33,502 bases of DNA from an uncultured Chitinophagaceae bacterium (GTDB taxonomy: Bacteria > Bacteroidota > Bacteroidia > Chitinophagales > Chitinophagaceae). Positions 8,899 to 16,272 of this stretch are shown piece by piece. The DNA lies in NCBI GenBank assembly GCA_937858715.1, contig CALLZY010000171.1:1-33502 (forward strand), given 5' to 3'. Below the pieces are notes generated by a model. That model was not told the origin of the DNA. It saw only the letters and a list, made by a program, of their open reading frames with translations, and made no database searches. The stretch's first letter is position 1. Each line of letters starts with the position of its first letter. The translations under genes were made by a program, and so were the position numbers.

Positions 8899-9503
8899 CG
8901 GATTCCGGGATCAGTGGTAAAAGAGTGCAGGTAATTAAGGGTGTACCGGTCATCCCAGATATTGTCAAAGCTGGTATTCCCGTCAGCCCATTTATAACTG
9001 GTAATCCCGTTATCGGATTTGATACGAAGGATAGCCCAGTTTGGCTCGGATGTCAGCGTATTCACGGCAGCATATCCTTTGTAAGTAATACCCGGTTCCG
9101 GTTCATCCACCAGTAAGGGGCTGGAGTAACTGTTCTGGTGAAGGGCTTGAATGGAAACATTAATATCGCCCAGCTTTCCCGCCATCACGCCCAGCAGGTT
9201 AATGATTTCTTCCTGGTTGGCAAGGGTGGCAAGATGGTCTGTATTCAATGACCCCATACTGCCGCTTGCCAGCATTTGCAGCAGTTCAGTTTTCAGCTCA
9301 TCCCTTGAAGCATAAAGCCTGGGATAGGTTACGTCTGTGTAGGGAATGGTGATATGCTTCAGCACTCCTTCGCCCAGGTCAATACGCAGTAATTCCCCTT
9401 TGAGGGTTTCCACCGCCTTTACCTGTGCCTTGTTGATAGCAACGGTATTGCCGTTAAACACAAAGCGCAGCAGCGACAGTTCGTTATAGATTTCAATAAT
9501 CAT
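8895..9503 (-). CDS. Phage-type protein with a W-A-D-G-N C-terminal module
   Basis: 202 residues from the ATG at 9503, preceded by AAGGA and lying just after the previous stop. A longer frame to 9581 would overlap the upstream gene and is not favoured. The N-terminal about 90 residues are beta-rich, then helical. The C-terminus carries NWAILRI, KWADGNTSFDNIWDDR and TLNY. To my recollection this module, PNWAI...WADGN..F.N.W..R..L.Y, recurs in many phage proteins of unknown role, some virion-linked. Its stop overlaps the start of the helicase fusion (ATGA), so the two are translationally coupled. No enzymatic motif was seen. Confidence 0.7.
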   Translation of the reverse strand: MIIEIYNELSLLRFVFNGNTVAINKAQVKAVETLKGELLRIDLGEGVLKHITIPYTDVTYPRLYASRDELKTELLQMLASGSMGSLNTDHLATLANQEEIINLLGVMAGKLGDINVSIQALHQNSYSSPLLVDEPEPGITYKGYAAVNTLTSEPNWAILRIKSDNGITSYKWADGNTSFDNIWDDRYTLNYLHSFTTDPGIR

Positions 9504-9504
9504 G

Positions 9505-9687
9505 TTATTCCTTGTTATCCGTTTTGGATTTATCAATCTTCTCGGCAATAGTTTCTCCCAGCAGGGAGCCGATAAAGCCACCGAGCATTACATACGGTAC
9601 AGCGTCTTTATTGGCTTCCCTCGCATACCAGTAACTCAGCAGGGAGAGAACCAGTGTGGTGGTGGCAACGATTGGTTTGTCTTTCAT
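9505..9687 (-). CDS. Small two-span membrane protein
   Basis: 60 residues with two hydrophobic stretches, IVATTTLVLSLLSYWYA and VPYVMLGGFIGSLLGETIA, and a charged lysine/aspartate-rich tail. Size and topology fit a small holin or a virion membrane protein. No specific family is recognised. It lies inside the operon, and its TAA stop overlaps the region just before the next start, with one base between. Confidence 0.65.
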   Translation of the reverse strand: MKDKPIVATTTLVLSLLSYWYAREANKDAVPYVMLGGFIGSLLGETIAEKIDKSKTDNKE

Positions 9688-9711
9688 AATTCAGTATCAG
9701 AACAGTGGGAA

Positions 9712-10371
9712 TTATTGATGTAACAGCATATTTGCAGTAAGGCCGCTTAAAATGATTACACCGAGTGAGAGTATCTTCTGCCGGAATCTTTGCCTTTTAA
9801 ATTGCCTGCGGTACTGTTTGTTCTGTGTAAGAAGTGTTTGCTGTTGCAGCAGGCTGCTTTCCGCAGCGGATTGCAGAAACTGGTGTTGCTGTTCGTGCAG
9901 CCGGATAACCGAATCCCTGTTACTGAGCTGTTCTTCCAGGTGCAGGGTGATGTTTTCACAGAGACTGTCTTTTTCGTTATCAGATGCAATCAGCTGGCTG
10001 ACCCTAACGGCCAGTGAATCACAGGGGGCGGAGGACAGTGGTGAACCAGCACTTTGTGATGCTGTTTTATCCAGCAGGTCATAGACCTGTGTTTGCAGGA
10101 TCAGGTTTTTCTTCCGGGCACCGGCCAGTGCAGATTTTGTGGTTTTCAGCTGGAGAGAAAGCATCCGTTCCTGTATGTTCAGGGAATCCGTTTTTTGCAT
10201 AAATGCTTTTTCTTTTTCCTGTATTTTCTTCTCCAGTGTACGGACTGCCACATCAGCCACCGGCTTTGCAGGTGGCAACGGGCCAGTATCACTACCAGAA
10301 AGTTTACAAAAGGAAAATCCAACGGCGATGCCAATAATAAGAAAGAGGATTGATTTCAGGTGTTTCATCAT
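9712..10371 (-). CDS. Membrane-anchored coiled-coil protein (spanin-like topology)
   Basis: 219 residues. A hydrophobic N-terminus (about 6-25) is followed by a Pro-rich spacer, a long charged/glutamine-rich coiled coil (about 45-195), and a second hydrophobic segment at the C-terminus (LGVIILSGLTANMLL). Its start overlaps the stop of the 77-residue membrane protein by 4 bases (ATGA). A membrane-tethered periplasmic coiled coil directly after a holin-like gene is the layout of i-spanins in phage lysis cassettes, but a virion membrane role is equally possible. No known domain was recognised; the function is inferred from topology and context. Confidence 0.65.
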   Translation of the reverse strand: MMKHLKSILFLIIGIAVGFSFCKLSGSDTGPLPPAKPVADVAVRTLEKKIQEKEKAFMQKTDSLNIQERMLSLQLKTTKSALAGARKKNLILQTQVYDLLDKTASQSAGSPLSSAPCDSLAVRVSQLIASDNEKDSLCENITLHLEEQLSNRDSVIRLHEQQHQFLQSAAESSLLQQQTLLTQNKQYRRQFKRQRFRQKILSLGVIILSGLTANMLLHQ

Positions 10372-10601
10372 TCAGGGTTGTTATTGTTTAGGGATGATTT
10401 TTTTTCGATGGAATAGCCAAAGCAACCGGCACCCACCAGGCTGGCAAAAGCATAGAACATGAATTCCGGCATTTGTTTTCCAAAGAACTGTTCGGCAATC
10501 CAGCTGGCAAGCAGTGCCAGTACCAGCAGGGCAATCACCAGTTCACGCAGGCTGTAATTGCCGTTTTTATCTTTGAAAAGCTGGGTGAAAAATGTTTTCA
10601 T
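10368..10601 (-). CDS. Holin-like small membrane protein
   Basis: 77 residues with a charged N-terminus (KDKNGNYSLRE) followed by two membrane segments, LVIALLVLALLASWIAEQFF and FMFYAFASLVGAGCFGYSI, and a polar asparagine-rich tail. Both ends probably lie in the cytoplasm. The motif and size resemble phage holins that open the inner membrane to endolysin. The gene sits between an L,D-transpeptidase-fold protein and a spanin-like protein, which supports a lysis role. This is inference from topology and context. Confidence 0.65.
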   Translation of the reverse strand: MKTFFTQLFKDKNGNYSLRELVIALLVLALLASWIAEQFFGKQMPEFMFYAFASLVGAGCFGYSIEKKSSLNNNNPE

Positions 10602-10653
10602 AAGTGTATGCTGTTTTTTAAAATGCTGTATCAGTTATGGAACGGACAGGGTA

Positions 10654-10728
10654 TCATGTGTCCTTTACCAGGCCATAGACCACAACGGCCAGACCGGTGC
10701 CGATAGCAAGGCCGCTAAGACTGAACAT
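10654..10728 (-). CDS. 24-residue single-span membrane peptide
   Basis: A short frame, ATG at 10728 to TGA at 10654, encodes 24 residues of which SGLAIGTGLAVVVYGLV is one membrane span, ending in KDT. The start overlaps the stop of the upstream 199-residue gene as TAATG, a classic re-initiation junction, and without it the operon would have a gap of over 120 bases. The GxxxG-like pattern (GLAIGTG) could support helix packing. It may be a holin regulator or virion membrane peptide. Nothing else is known; the coupling is the main support. Confidence 0.6.
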   Translation of the reverse strand: MFSLSGLAIGTGLAVVVYGLVKDT

Positions 10729-11327
10729 TAATTTTTTTTTGATTCACGAACAGCGGCTCTTTCGTCAATCAGTGTGTAGGTAAAACTGTTACCGTAAAGC
10801 TGTTTGTGTCTTTCAGCCAGTTGCATGAACAGGTTGAAGTCATTGATATTGGAAAACACCTGGCAGCCAGCGGAATGCCTGTCCACAGTTTTGGTGGTGC
10901 CGTAAACAGAGGCTCTGTGTATGTTGATGCCAAATATGCCGGTTTGTTCTTTGCCGTTATTAAAATCGAGAACAGCGTTTCTGTTATAGTCACGGATAAC
11001 AGTAAGTGGTTTTTTCTGTACCAGTGCCAGGTATTTGCCCCGGTGCATCCCGATACCATGTGACCCGGGGTACTGACCAGCTTTTACAATCGCCGTGCCC
11101 TGCGGGTTCATCAGGTTTTTCAGCCAGTAGGTGCCGGGATCCGTGGTGGCGGCGAAAGAATGAAATGCCCACTTGCCATTGGCTGTTTTATAAAAGACAT
11201 TGAGCGTATCATCAAAACTGTTGGGGGTGGTATTATTGGTTCTGATACCGACAATATTCAGTTCGCCGGTACGGGTATAGACCACATAGTTTTTTTCTTT
11301 CAGGGTGTCAAGGATTTGTTGTAGCAT
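10728..11327 (-). CDS. L,D-transpeptidase-fold (YkuD-like) peptidoglycan enzyme
   Basis: 199 residues. The signature INIHRAS (135-141) followed by RHSAGCQVFS (150-159) is the His-x(n)-(S/T)xGC motif of the YkuD fold, with H137, H151 and catalytic C155. The variant SAGCQV is, from memory, typical of phage and prophage relatives rather than of cell-wall-building L,D-transpeptidases, which have SHGC. There is no signal peptide, so export would need a holin or delivery in a particle. In this context it probably cuts or modifies peptidoglycan during lysis or entry. It lies between the peptidoglycan-binding protein and holin-like genes. Confidence 0.8.
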   Translation of the reverse strand: MLQQILDTLKEKNYVVYTRTGELNIVGIRTNNTTPNSFDDTLNVFYKTANGKWAFHSFAATTDPGTYWLKNLMNPQGTAIVKAGQYPGSHGIGMHRGKYLALVQKKPLTVIRDYNRNAVLDFNNGKEQTGIFGINIHRASVYGTTKTVDRHSAGCQVFSNINDFNLFMQLAERHKQLYGNSFTYTLIDERAAVRESKKN

Positions 11328-11342
11328 AAAATGGTTGTTTAG

Positions 11343-12269
11343 TTATAAGTAGGTTACAGTAGTACTGTTTACCAGGAAATATTTGCCGTCATTTTCAAAC
11401 AGGGTGTATTGCTGTTTCCGGCTGACTTCATTACCCAGCACCATACGGGCGGGAACATCCACTCCCTGTGTAGCATTAATCCATACGGTAGTGGGCCTGG
11501 TGGTTACAATAGGCAATCCGTCAAAACCGGAAAGGCTCCATTTGCTGCCGTCATATTGCAGACCCATGCGCAGGAACTCCATCCTGATTTTTTGTTTTTG
11601 TGTCTCATCAGTAAAGCTGTTCAGCAGGCCGTTGACAAGTGTCTGACGGACACCATTGATACGGTAGGATTTGAATTTCTCACTCACCGCAGCATATTCT
11701 TCTTTGGTGTTCATACTGTGCAGGAGGTTAAGTACCTGGTTCAGGTCTTTTTTCTGCGCTGCATCATAGAGCTGTTTGGGCAGTGCTGATTTATCTGCCG
11801 TGGTGTTCTGCACCAGTACGTTAAAAGTGCTTTGTGAGATACTGACAGGCAGGTTCAGCTTTTTCAGGGCATTCAGCGTTTCACTGCCAAAATCACCGTC
11901 AGCACCATAGCGGGGAAGCACCGTTTTGCCGTATTTGCTGATAAGCGCCTGTTGCAGTTGCCGGACTTTATCGCCCCTGCTTCCTTTTTTCAGCGGGAAT
12001 TCCGATACCGCAGCAGGTTCTGTTTGCAGGGGAATATCTGTTTTCGGGGTACTGTTTTTTTTCTTTGTTACTTTAGGCGTGTAGGTGGGTTCATAACTGA
12101 CAGCAGGGGCTGTTTTTTTTAGTTCAGCATCCAGGTCACTGTCCTTGCCTTCTTTTCTTTTTTTATAATACTGCCAGCCAAAATAACCCAGGATACCGGC
12201 AGCGCTTACCGCCAGCCCGGTCAGGATAATCCTTTTTTTTCTTGCCTTATTATTTGTTGTCTTTTTCAT
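11343..12269 (-). CDS. Membrane-anchored peptidoglycan-binding protein
   Basis: 308 residues. A basic N-terminus leads into one membrane span (IILTGLAVSAAGILGYFGW, 14-32), then a Lys/Thr/Pro-rich linker. Residues 93-152 form a peptidoglycan-binding domain (PG_binding_1 type: KKGSRGDKVRQLQQAL, then YGADGDFGSETLNAL). Residues 165-240 are helical and recall, weakly, the annexin-like repeats of the next protein upstream. The C-terminal 60 residues are beta-rich. An SGFDGL motif occurs at 247-252. The protein probably links an inner membrane, cellular or viral, to the cell wall and could place the L,D-transpeptidase-fold enzyme encoded next to it. Confidence 0.75.
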   Translation of the reverse strand: MKKTTNNKARKKRIILTGLAVSAAGILGYFGWQYYKKRKEGKDSDLDAELKKTAPAVSYEPTYTPKVTKKKNSTPKTDIPLQTEPAAVSEFPLKKGSRGDKVRQLQQALISKYGKTVLPRYGADGDFGSETLNALKKLNLPVSISQSTFNVLVQNTTADKSALPKQLYDAAQKKDLNQVLNLLHSMNTKEEYAAVSEKFKSYRINGVRQTLVNGLLNSFTDETQKQKIRMEFLRMGLQYDGSKWSLSGFDGLPIVTTRPTTVWINATQGVDVPARMVLGNEVSRKQQYTLFENDGKYFLVNSTTVTYL

Positions 12270-12322
12270 GAGTATATTTCAGCGTTTAAATTTTGGCTCA
12301 TTTCATAATTGATAGTATCAGG

Positions 12323-13018
12323 TTATGCCGGTTTTTGAGAGAGGATGCCCATCATTTCAGTAAACTCAAAAATGGTCAGTTCACTTTTCAGCTCACCCAC
12401 CAGGTCATCACCATAGAGCTGCCGGTAGGCCGCAGCCACTTTAGTAAAATCTGTTTGGGTGGGTATTTCCAAAAACACCGCTTTCACGGCATCCTCGTCT
12501 GTTCCCGGAAAAATCCAGTTGGTTACTTCAAAGGCGGCCTTCAGTCTTTTTGCCCAGGAATCATAATGGACAGCGGAAAGCCCGGCAATTTTTTGATTGC
12601 TCTTTTCCGGTTTGGCGGCAATGATGGCGAGCATTTCATTGTACTCACTGTTTTGTAAATCATCCTGCATGTCTTTCATCAGGCTGCGGATGTACAGCTT
12701 CTGATAGGAACGCATGACTTTTCGGAATTCATCCTTACTGGGGATGGCCCGCAGGGTGCGGCGTATGGCTTCTTCATCTGTTCCCCATCCGAACCACATG
12801 TTATTGTCAAAGGCCATTTTGAGTTGCTTGGCATAGGTGGCGGCATTTCCTTCTTCATAGGTTTTCTTTTCTTCACTGACAGCCCTTGCATTGCGGACTA
12901 CCTTTCTTCCAATTAGAAAACTGCCGCCCAGCACCACGATACCCAGTAATCCATACCTGATTTTTTCTTCCAGTGTGAATTTGTCCTGTGCGTTTTGTTC
13001 TTTCATGGAGGTGAGCAT
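12323..13018 (-). CDS. Membrane-anchored protein with two annexin-like repeats
   Basis: 231 residues. One membrane span near the N-terminus (YGLLGIVVLGGSFLIG, 22-37) is followed by two repeats of about 75 residues (61-136 and 154-228). Each starts with a helix ending in A-F, then a G-T-D-E turn (GWGTDEEAI at 77-84; FPGTDEDAV at 170-178), a helix ending R-x-I or L-x-I, then Y(Q/R)xLY. GxGTDE followed by such helices is the type II calcium-site pattern of annexins, which bind acidic lipids through calcium. Annexin-like repeats are rare in bacteria. A membrane or lipid role in a particle is inferred. An alternative start lies at 13006. Confidence 0.75.
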   Translation of the reverse strand: MLTSMKEQNAQDKFTLEEKIRYGLLGIVVLGGSFLIGRKVVRNARAVSEEKKTYEEGNAATYAKQLKMAFDNNMWFGWGTDEEAIRRTLRAIPSKDEFRKVMRSYQKLYIRSLMKDMQDDLQNSEYNEMLAIIAAKPEKSNQKIAGLSAVHYDSWAKRLKAAFEVTNWIFPGTDEDAVKAVFLEIPTQTDFTKVAAAYRQLYGDDLVGELKSELTIFEFTEMMGILSQKPA

Positions 13019-13039
13019 TGAAGGATTACCGTTTCGGGT

Positions 13040-13222
13040 TTATACACCCAGGTATTTTTTTGCCAGTGCTGTTTTTACCGGATCATGTTTTACGATATGA
13101 GCCAGTCTCGCCAGTTCTTTAGCAGAGAGTTTTTGTGCAAGAATTACCAGTGCCTGCATTTTGGTATCCGCTTCATTCTCCCCGGAGGCTTCGATGGAGA
13201 TGTCGTATTGATATTTTTTCAT
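13040..13222 (-). CDS. Small conserved-looking alpha/beta protein, function unknown
   Basis: 60 residues. A short beta strand (KYQYDISIEASG) is followed by helices, QALVILAQKLSAKELARLAHIV, ending in KTALAKKYLGV. No membrane span, cysteine pair or catalytic motif is seen. I believe close relatives accompany Bacteroidota mobile elements, but no function is known to me. It lies between the coiled-coil gene and the annexin-like gene with tight spacing. Confidence 0.65.
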   Translation of the reverse strand: MKKYQYDISIEASGENEADTKMQALVILAQKLSAKELARLAHIVKHDPVKTALAKKYLGV

Positions 13223-13239
13223 GAGTTTCTTTTTTGTGA

Positions 13240-14055
13240 TTATTTAAGCAGCAATGCCGCCACTTCTTTGATTTTTTCCGGGTGGTGTACCAGGTGATCC
13301 AGTATCTGAATGGCAGTTTGCATTTGCTGCGTATCCAGTACCGATTCCATGTGTTGCAGGAAGATGATATAACGCTGGTGTTCTTCACTGACGGCAGGGT
13401 TGCTTTTTTTCTGAAAGCTGGCCTGCGTTTCTTTTTCATCCGGCAGTTGTTTGTTTTCTTTTTCCAGGTTATCCTGTTCGATAACACCTGCCAGGGCTTC
13501 CCCACCCGGAATTTTGGCAAGCAGTTGCGGGTTACGCCGGATAACACCTTCAAGCATGACAGAGGCGAATTCGCCCATGTTGATATTTCCCAGTTTGAAT
13601 TTGCTTTTCTTTTGTACTTCCAGTTGGGATTCCAGGCTTTCGGCATACTCCTCGGCTTCTTCCAGTTGCTTATGCAGGTTTTCTATTTCATTGCGCAACT
13701 GGTTCATTTCGATTTCCCGTTCACGGGCTGTGATCTTTTCCTGGATGAGGGTGTCCAGCTCTCCCAGTCCGTTAACGGTATGGGAAGCACTGTGGTGCTG
13801 CACCATAAAACAGTACTGGTCATTACGGGGAGAGGCGGCTGAATTATAAATAAGGATGCGGAGTTTTTCCGTGTTCTCATTCATGTAGTATTCATAGTTC
13901 TCAAAATCCTTTGGGTCATCTGTTTTCGGCACCACTTTCAGGTTGTCCACAAAAATTTCATAGGGACGGGGGTTGCCTTTAGCGGCCATGTCTTCCAGGA
14001 AATGTTTCAGTTTGTCTATTTTCAGCTGGTCGAATTTTTCATTTGAGACGGGCAT
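13240..14055 (-). CDS. Coiled-coil protein, function unknown
   Basis: 271 residues. An N-terminal alpha/beta part (1-100, with FDQLKIDKLKHFLEDMAAKG and a following YEIFVDNLKVV strand) leads into a strong heptad-type coiled coil (about 110-155, REREIEMNQLRNEIENLHKQ). A middle segment (FKLGNINMGEFASVMLEGV) and a helical C-terminus follow. No catalytic motif is seen. The start overlaps the end of the previous gene by 34 bases. It may be a scaffold or structural organiser, but this is only suggested by the fold and by the neighbouring beta-rich proteins. Confidence 0.7.
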   Translation of the reverse strand: MPVSNEKFDQLKIDKLKHFLEDMAAKGNPRPYEIFVDNLKVVPKTDDPKDFENYEYYMNENTEKLRILIYNSAASPRNDQYCFMVQHHSASHTVNGLGELDTLIQEKITAREREIEMNQLRNEIENLHKQLEEAEEYAESLESQLEVQKKSKFKLGNINMGEFASVMLEGVIRRNPQLLAKIPGGEALAGVIEQDNLEKENKQLPDEKETQASFQKKSNPAVSEEHQRYIIFLQHMESVLDTQQMQTAIQILDHLVHHPEKIKEVAALLLK

Positions 14056-14375
14056 AGTTTTTCAGTTTGGGGTATCAGTTGGATAAATTGTACCGATTGA
14101 AATTGTGATGAGTAATTGCGCACCCGGATGATGCCCTGGTGCTCGTATTGCTGTTCATTGATGGCTGTACTCAGCGGGTCGTATATACCGTACTCACTTT
14201 TCACGGAGATATATTCCGGGGAACATACCAGCAGAAAAATCTCTGCATGGGCAGACAGTTTTCTTTTTTCACCCGGACGGAGCATAAAGTGCCGCAGCCG
14301 CATATTGTAGTTATTACCGTAGCCCAGTTCCTTCATTCGCCGGGGAATATATTCCAGTGCCAGTGCTGTTGTCAT
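14022..14375 (-). CDS. Small beta-rich protein (candidate shell/vertex component)
   Basis: 117 residues from the ATG at 14375, one base after the previous stop. A longer frame to 14420 would run into the upstream gene. Alternating strands are visible: MRLRHFMLRPGEKRKLSA, EIFLLVCS, ISVKSEYGIYD, then HQGIIRVRNYS and VQFIQLIP. This pattern, with a Pro-Gly turn and compact size, fits a single jelly-roll or beta-sandwich. It is the fourth of four small beta-rich products in a row, which suggests a protein shell. No database family was recognised; the fold is inferred from the strand pattern only. Confidence 0.65.
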   Translation of the reverse strand: MTTALALEYIPRRMKELGYGNNYNMRLRHFMLRPGEKRKLSAHAEIFLLVCSPEYISVKSEYGIYDPLSTAINEQQYEHQGIIRVRNYSSQFQSVQFIQLIPQTEKLCPSQMKNSTS

Positions 14376-14376
14376 A

Positions 14377-14934
14377 TCAGTTTGTTTTACACTCCGCAGT
14401 TTCGTACCAGATATATACACTTACCACGTAAGGACAGTCCCTGCACATGGCTTTTCCGTATTCATCGGTGTAAAGACCATTAATAATCCGGGAAGAGGGT
14501 TCAAAAGAAATACTCTCTTCCTCCGTTAGCCGGTTATGCGTCCAGGGAGATGGCTTCCAGTAAGAAACCGGGGCATTATAATTACGGCTGATAAAATCAG
14601 GCGGTGCGTTCTGGTCTTTATAGTTCACCGTAAAATAGGTAAAGGAAAAATCACCCTGCATCAGGGAAGCATCACTTTTAACCACTTCCTTTATGTAAAA
14701 CAGGTTTGAGTTGCCGGGGCTTTGCAGTTTCAGGGTGCCTGCAATAGTGCTTTGCGGCAGAATAAACTGGTTATTGGGAGTGATATAGGGAACTATAAAA
14801 TCCTGTTCCAGCAAACGCAGCCCCGTTTCAATCCCGATGATACGGCTTACCCCCAGCGGAAGACGTAATGAAAAATACCTTACCTCTTCTTTTCGGGTGA
14901 TGCGCAGTGTTTGTACAGCAACCTGTTGTTTCAT
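14377..14934 (-). CDS. Beta-rich protein (candidate capsid or spike component)
   Basis: 185 residues, no signal peptide or membrane span. Strands dominate: VAVQTLRIT, VRYFSLRLP, FIVPYITP, NLFYIKEVVKSD, FSFTYFTVNYK and the C-terminal YVVSVYIWYE. Three Cys occur near the end (CRDC and a final C). It stands between two other small beta-rich proteins with little spacing. The length and strand pattern would suit a single jelly-roll capsid protein of the kind known in membrane-containing tailless viruses, but no residue-level match to a known capsid was seen. Confidence 0.65.
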   Translation of the reverse strand: MKQQVAVQTLRITRKEEVRYFSLRLPLGVSRIIGIETGLRLLEQDFIVPYITPNNQFILPQSTIAGTLKLQSPGNSNLFYIKEVVKSDASLMQGDFSFTYFTVNYKDQNAPPDFISRNYNAPVSYWKPSPWTHNRLTEEESISFEPSSRIINGLYTDEYGKAMCRDCPYVVSVYIWYETAECKTN

Positions 14935-14975
14935 GGGTGATCAGTTGTGAATGGTGAATAATGAACAGACCTGTT

Positions 14976-15350
14976 TTAATCAGCCTGGCACAGCAGGTAG
15001 AGGCTTACCCGGTAAGGAGCATACTGTGTTCTGCCATCAGGGTTATCCTTGTATTCAATTTTCACGGTGCCATTACCGGCAGGGACAGAGCCGATGTCAT
15101 AATAGCGCTGATTGGGGGCGACACCGATACCGGAGAGCAGCAGTTTGCTTTCAAAATTTTCGGGAAAAACTTCTTCCTTGTTGATTTCAATTTTTTGTGT
15201 GCCCCTGAAGTACAGCAGGTCATCTTTATCACTGCTCAGCAGCACCCCTTTGACATGTGTGATGTTTTTATCCAGGTCAAAGGTTTTGCTGAAACTGCCG
15301 TTTGCCTGTGTGACAGCTATGTCAAATCGTTTCTTGATTAGTTTACTCAT
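14976..15350 (-). CDS. Small beta-rich protein (candidate minor shell component)
   Basis: 124 residues. Strands: KKRFDIAVTQANG, THVKGVLLSS, LLYFRGTQKIEINKEEV, SKLLLSGIG, and the end VKIEYKD and YRVSLYLLCQ. This looks like a compact beta-sandwich. It is the first gene after a partial terminator that follows the 239-residue gene, so it is probably expressed less than its upstream neighbour. That expression pattern is common for minor compared with major structural proteins. No known family was identified. Confidence 0.65.
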   Translation of the reverse strand: MSKLIKKRFDIAVTQANGSFSKTFDLDKNITHVKGVLLSSDKDDLLYFRGTQKIEINKEEVFPENFESKLLLSGIGVAPNQRYYDIGSVPAGNGTVKIEYKDNPDGRTQYAPYRVSLYLLCQAD

Positions 15351-15372
15351 CGGTTCAGGTAATTATCTGTTT

Positions 15373-15458
15373 AAAAAAAGACCGTAAGTGGGGCTATGAA
15401 CCATAACCCCACCGGCATGTTTCCCTTGCATAGAAGCTCCGCATACCTTGCCTTACGG
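15373..15458 (-). terminator. Partial terminator/attenuator inside the late operon
   Basis: Read on the minus strand, CCGTAAG (15458-15452) pairs with TTACGG (15387-15382), and inside it GTGGGG (15412-15407) pairs with CCCCAC (15393-15388). A run of seven T follows (15379-15373). This stem with a T-run sits between the 239- and 124-residue genes in a 116-base gap, the second longest in the late operon. It would let part of the transcripts stop after the 239-residue gene. Confidence 0.6.
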
Positions 15459-15466
15459 CCATATCT

Positions 15467-16186
15467 TTAAGGCGTTGTGATCGTACCGTGCAAACCTGCA
15501 TAGATGTAAGTGTTTGCAGGGATGCCGTCTGTGGTGCCCAGTTCAATGGTTAATTCCATCAGTACATCGTCCTGGATAAGGCGTGGGTTTGACAGCTTAT
15601 AATATCCCAGCGGCACCTGGTGGTAATTATTCGTTTTAAAAAGTGTATTGCTGGTTTCAGGAACGATTTGTTTTTTATTGCTCTTGAGAGAAAACTCTCC
15701 GTTGGCAATCGCCGGAAACTCTTCCAGGGCTTTAAAATTTGTGGCCACAATTTTATCCTTTGTGCCATCCGCTGATGTTCCAGCCAGCAGGTAGATACCG
15801 CTTACCAGCAGTACCTGGTTCTTTTGCAGTTTGGCATTCGATAGATTGCGCAGACCGATTTCTTTGTCATCCTGTGTCTCAAACATCTTGATGGTTTTGG
15901 AACCCACCGGTTTGATGGAATAGATAATGGTATCTGCCAGGCGCAGTTCACCTTTCAGCAACGATTCTTTGATATGAACCGGGAGTTCCGCAAAATGTTT
16001 TTCCATTTCAGCACGGGAGCCTCGGCTGTTGCCCCCGGTACTGGCTAATTTGTTAACGGTGCGTTGCCGCTGTATCGGGTTCATGCGGCGCAGTGCACCC
16101 AGCAGTTCGCCGTCTTCGATTCCTTCGATGCCCAGCAGGGCACCCTGGTTGTTGTACTCTTCAATGCCTTCAAATAATCCTAACAT
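15467..16186 (-). CDS. Candidate major shell protein, beta-rich, with doubled GxEG motif
   Basis: 239 residues. The N-terminus carries FEGIEE (5-10), LGIEGIEDGELLG (18-30) and a basic stretch (MNPIQRQRTVNK), then a region of strands from about 65 on: RLADTIIYSIKPVGS, NQVLLVSGIYLLAG, KIVATNFKAL and the end MELTIELGTTDG, NTYIYAGLHG. No membrane span or enzyme motif. A flexible basic arm followed by a beta domain is a common capsid plan. The gene ends before a terminator-like structure, as highly expressed capsid genes often do. Calling it the major capsid protein is inference; a structure prediction would test it. Confidence 0.6.
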   Translation of the reverse strand: MLGLFEGIEEYNNQGALLGIEGIEDGELLGALRRMNPIQRQRTVNKLASTGGNSRGSRAEMEKHFAELPVHIKESLLKGELRLADTIIYSIKPVGSKTIKMFETQDDKEIGLRNLSNAKLQKNQVLLVSGIYLLAGTSADGTKDKIVATNFKALEEFPAIANGEFSLKSNKKQIVPETSNTLFKTNNYHQVPLGYYKLSNPRLIQDDVLMELTIELGTTDGIPANTYIYAGLHGTITTP

Positions 16187-16272
16187 AAATTTGTTGTTGT
16201 GCTTCGGCTGTTGTGATGATGACAGTCAGAAGCGGGTAAAAAATTGTTTTAAAAATTGTTCTGCTTTTTGGT

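Noticed and set aside
9504-9581. Longer start at 9581 for the 202-residue protein
   Set aside because: It would overlap most of the end of the 60-residue membrane protein; the ATG at 9503 has an AAGGA site and directly follows the upstream stop.
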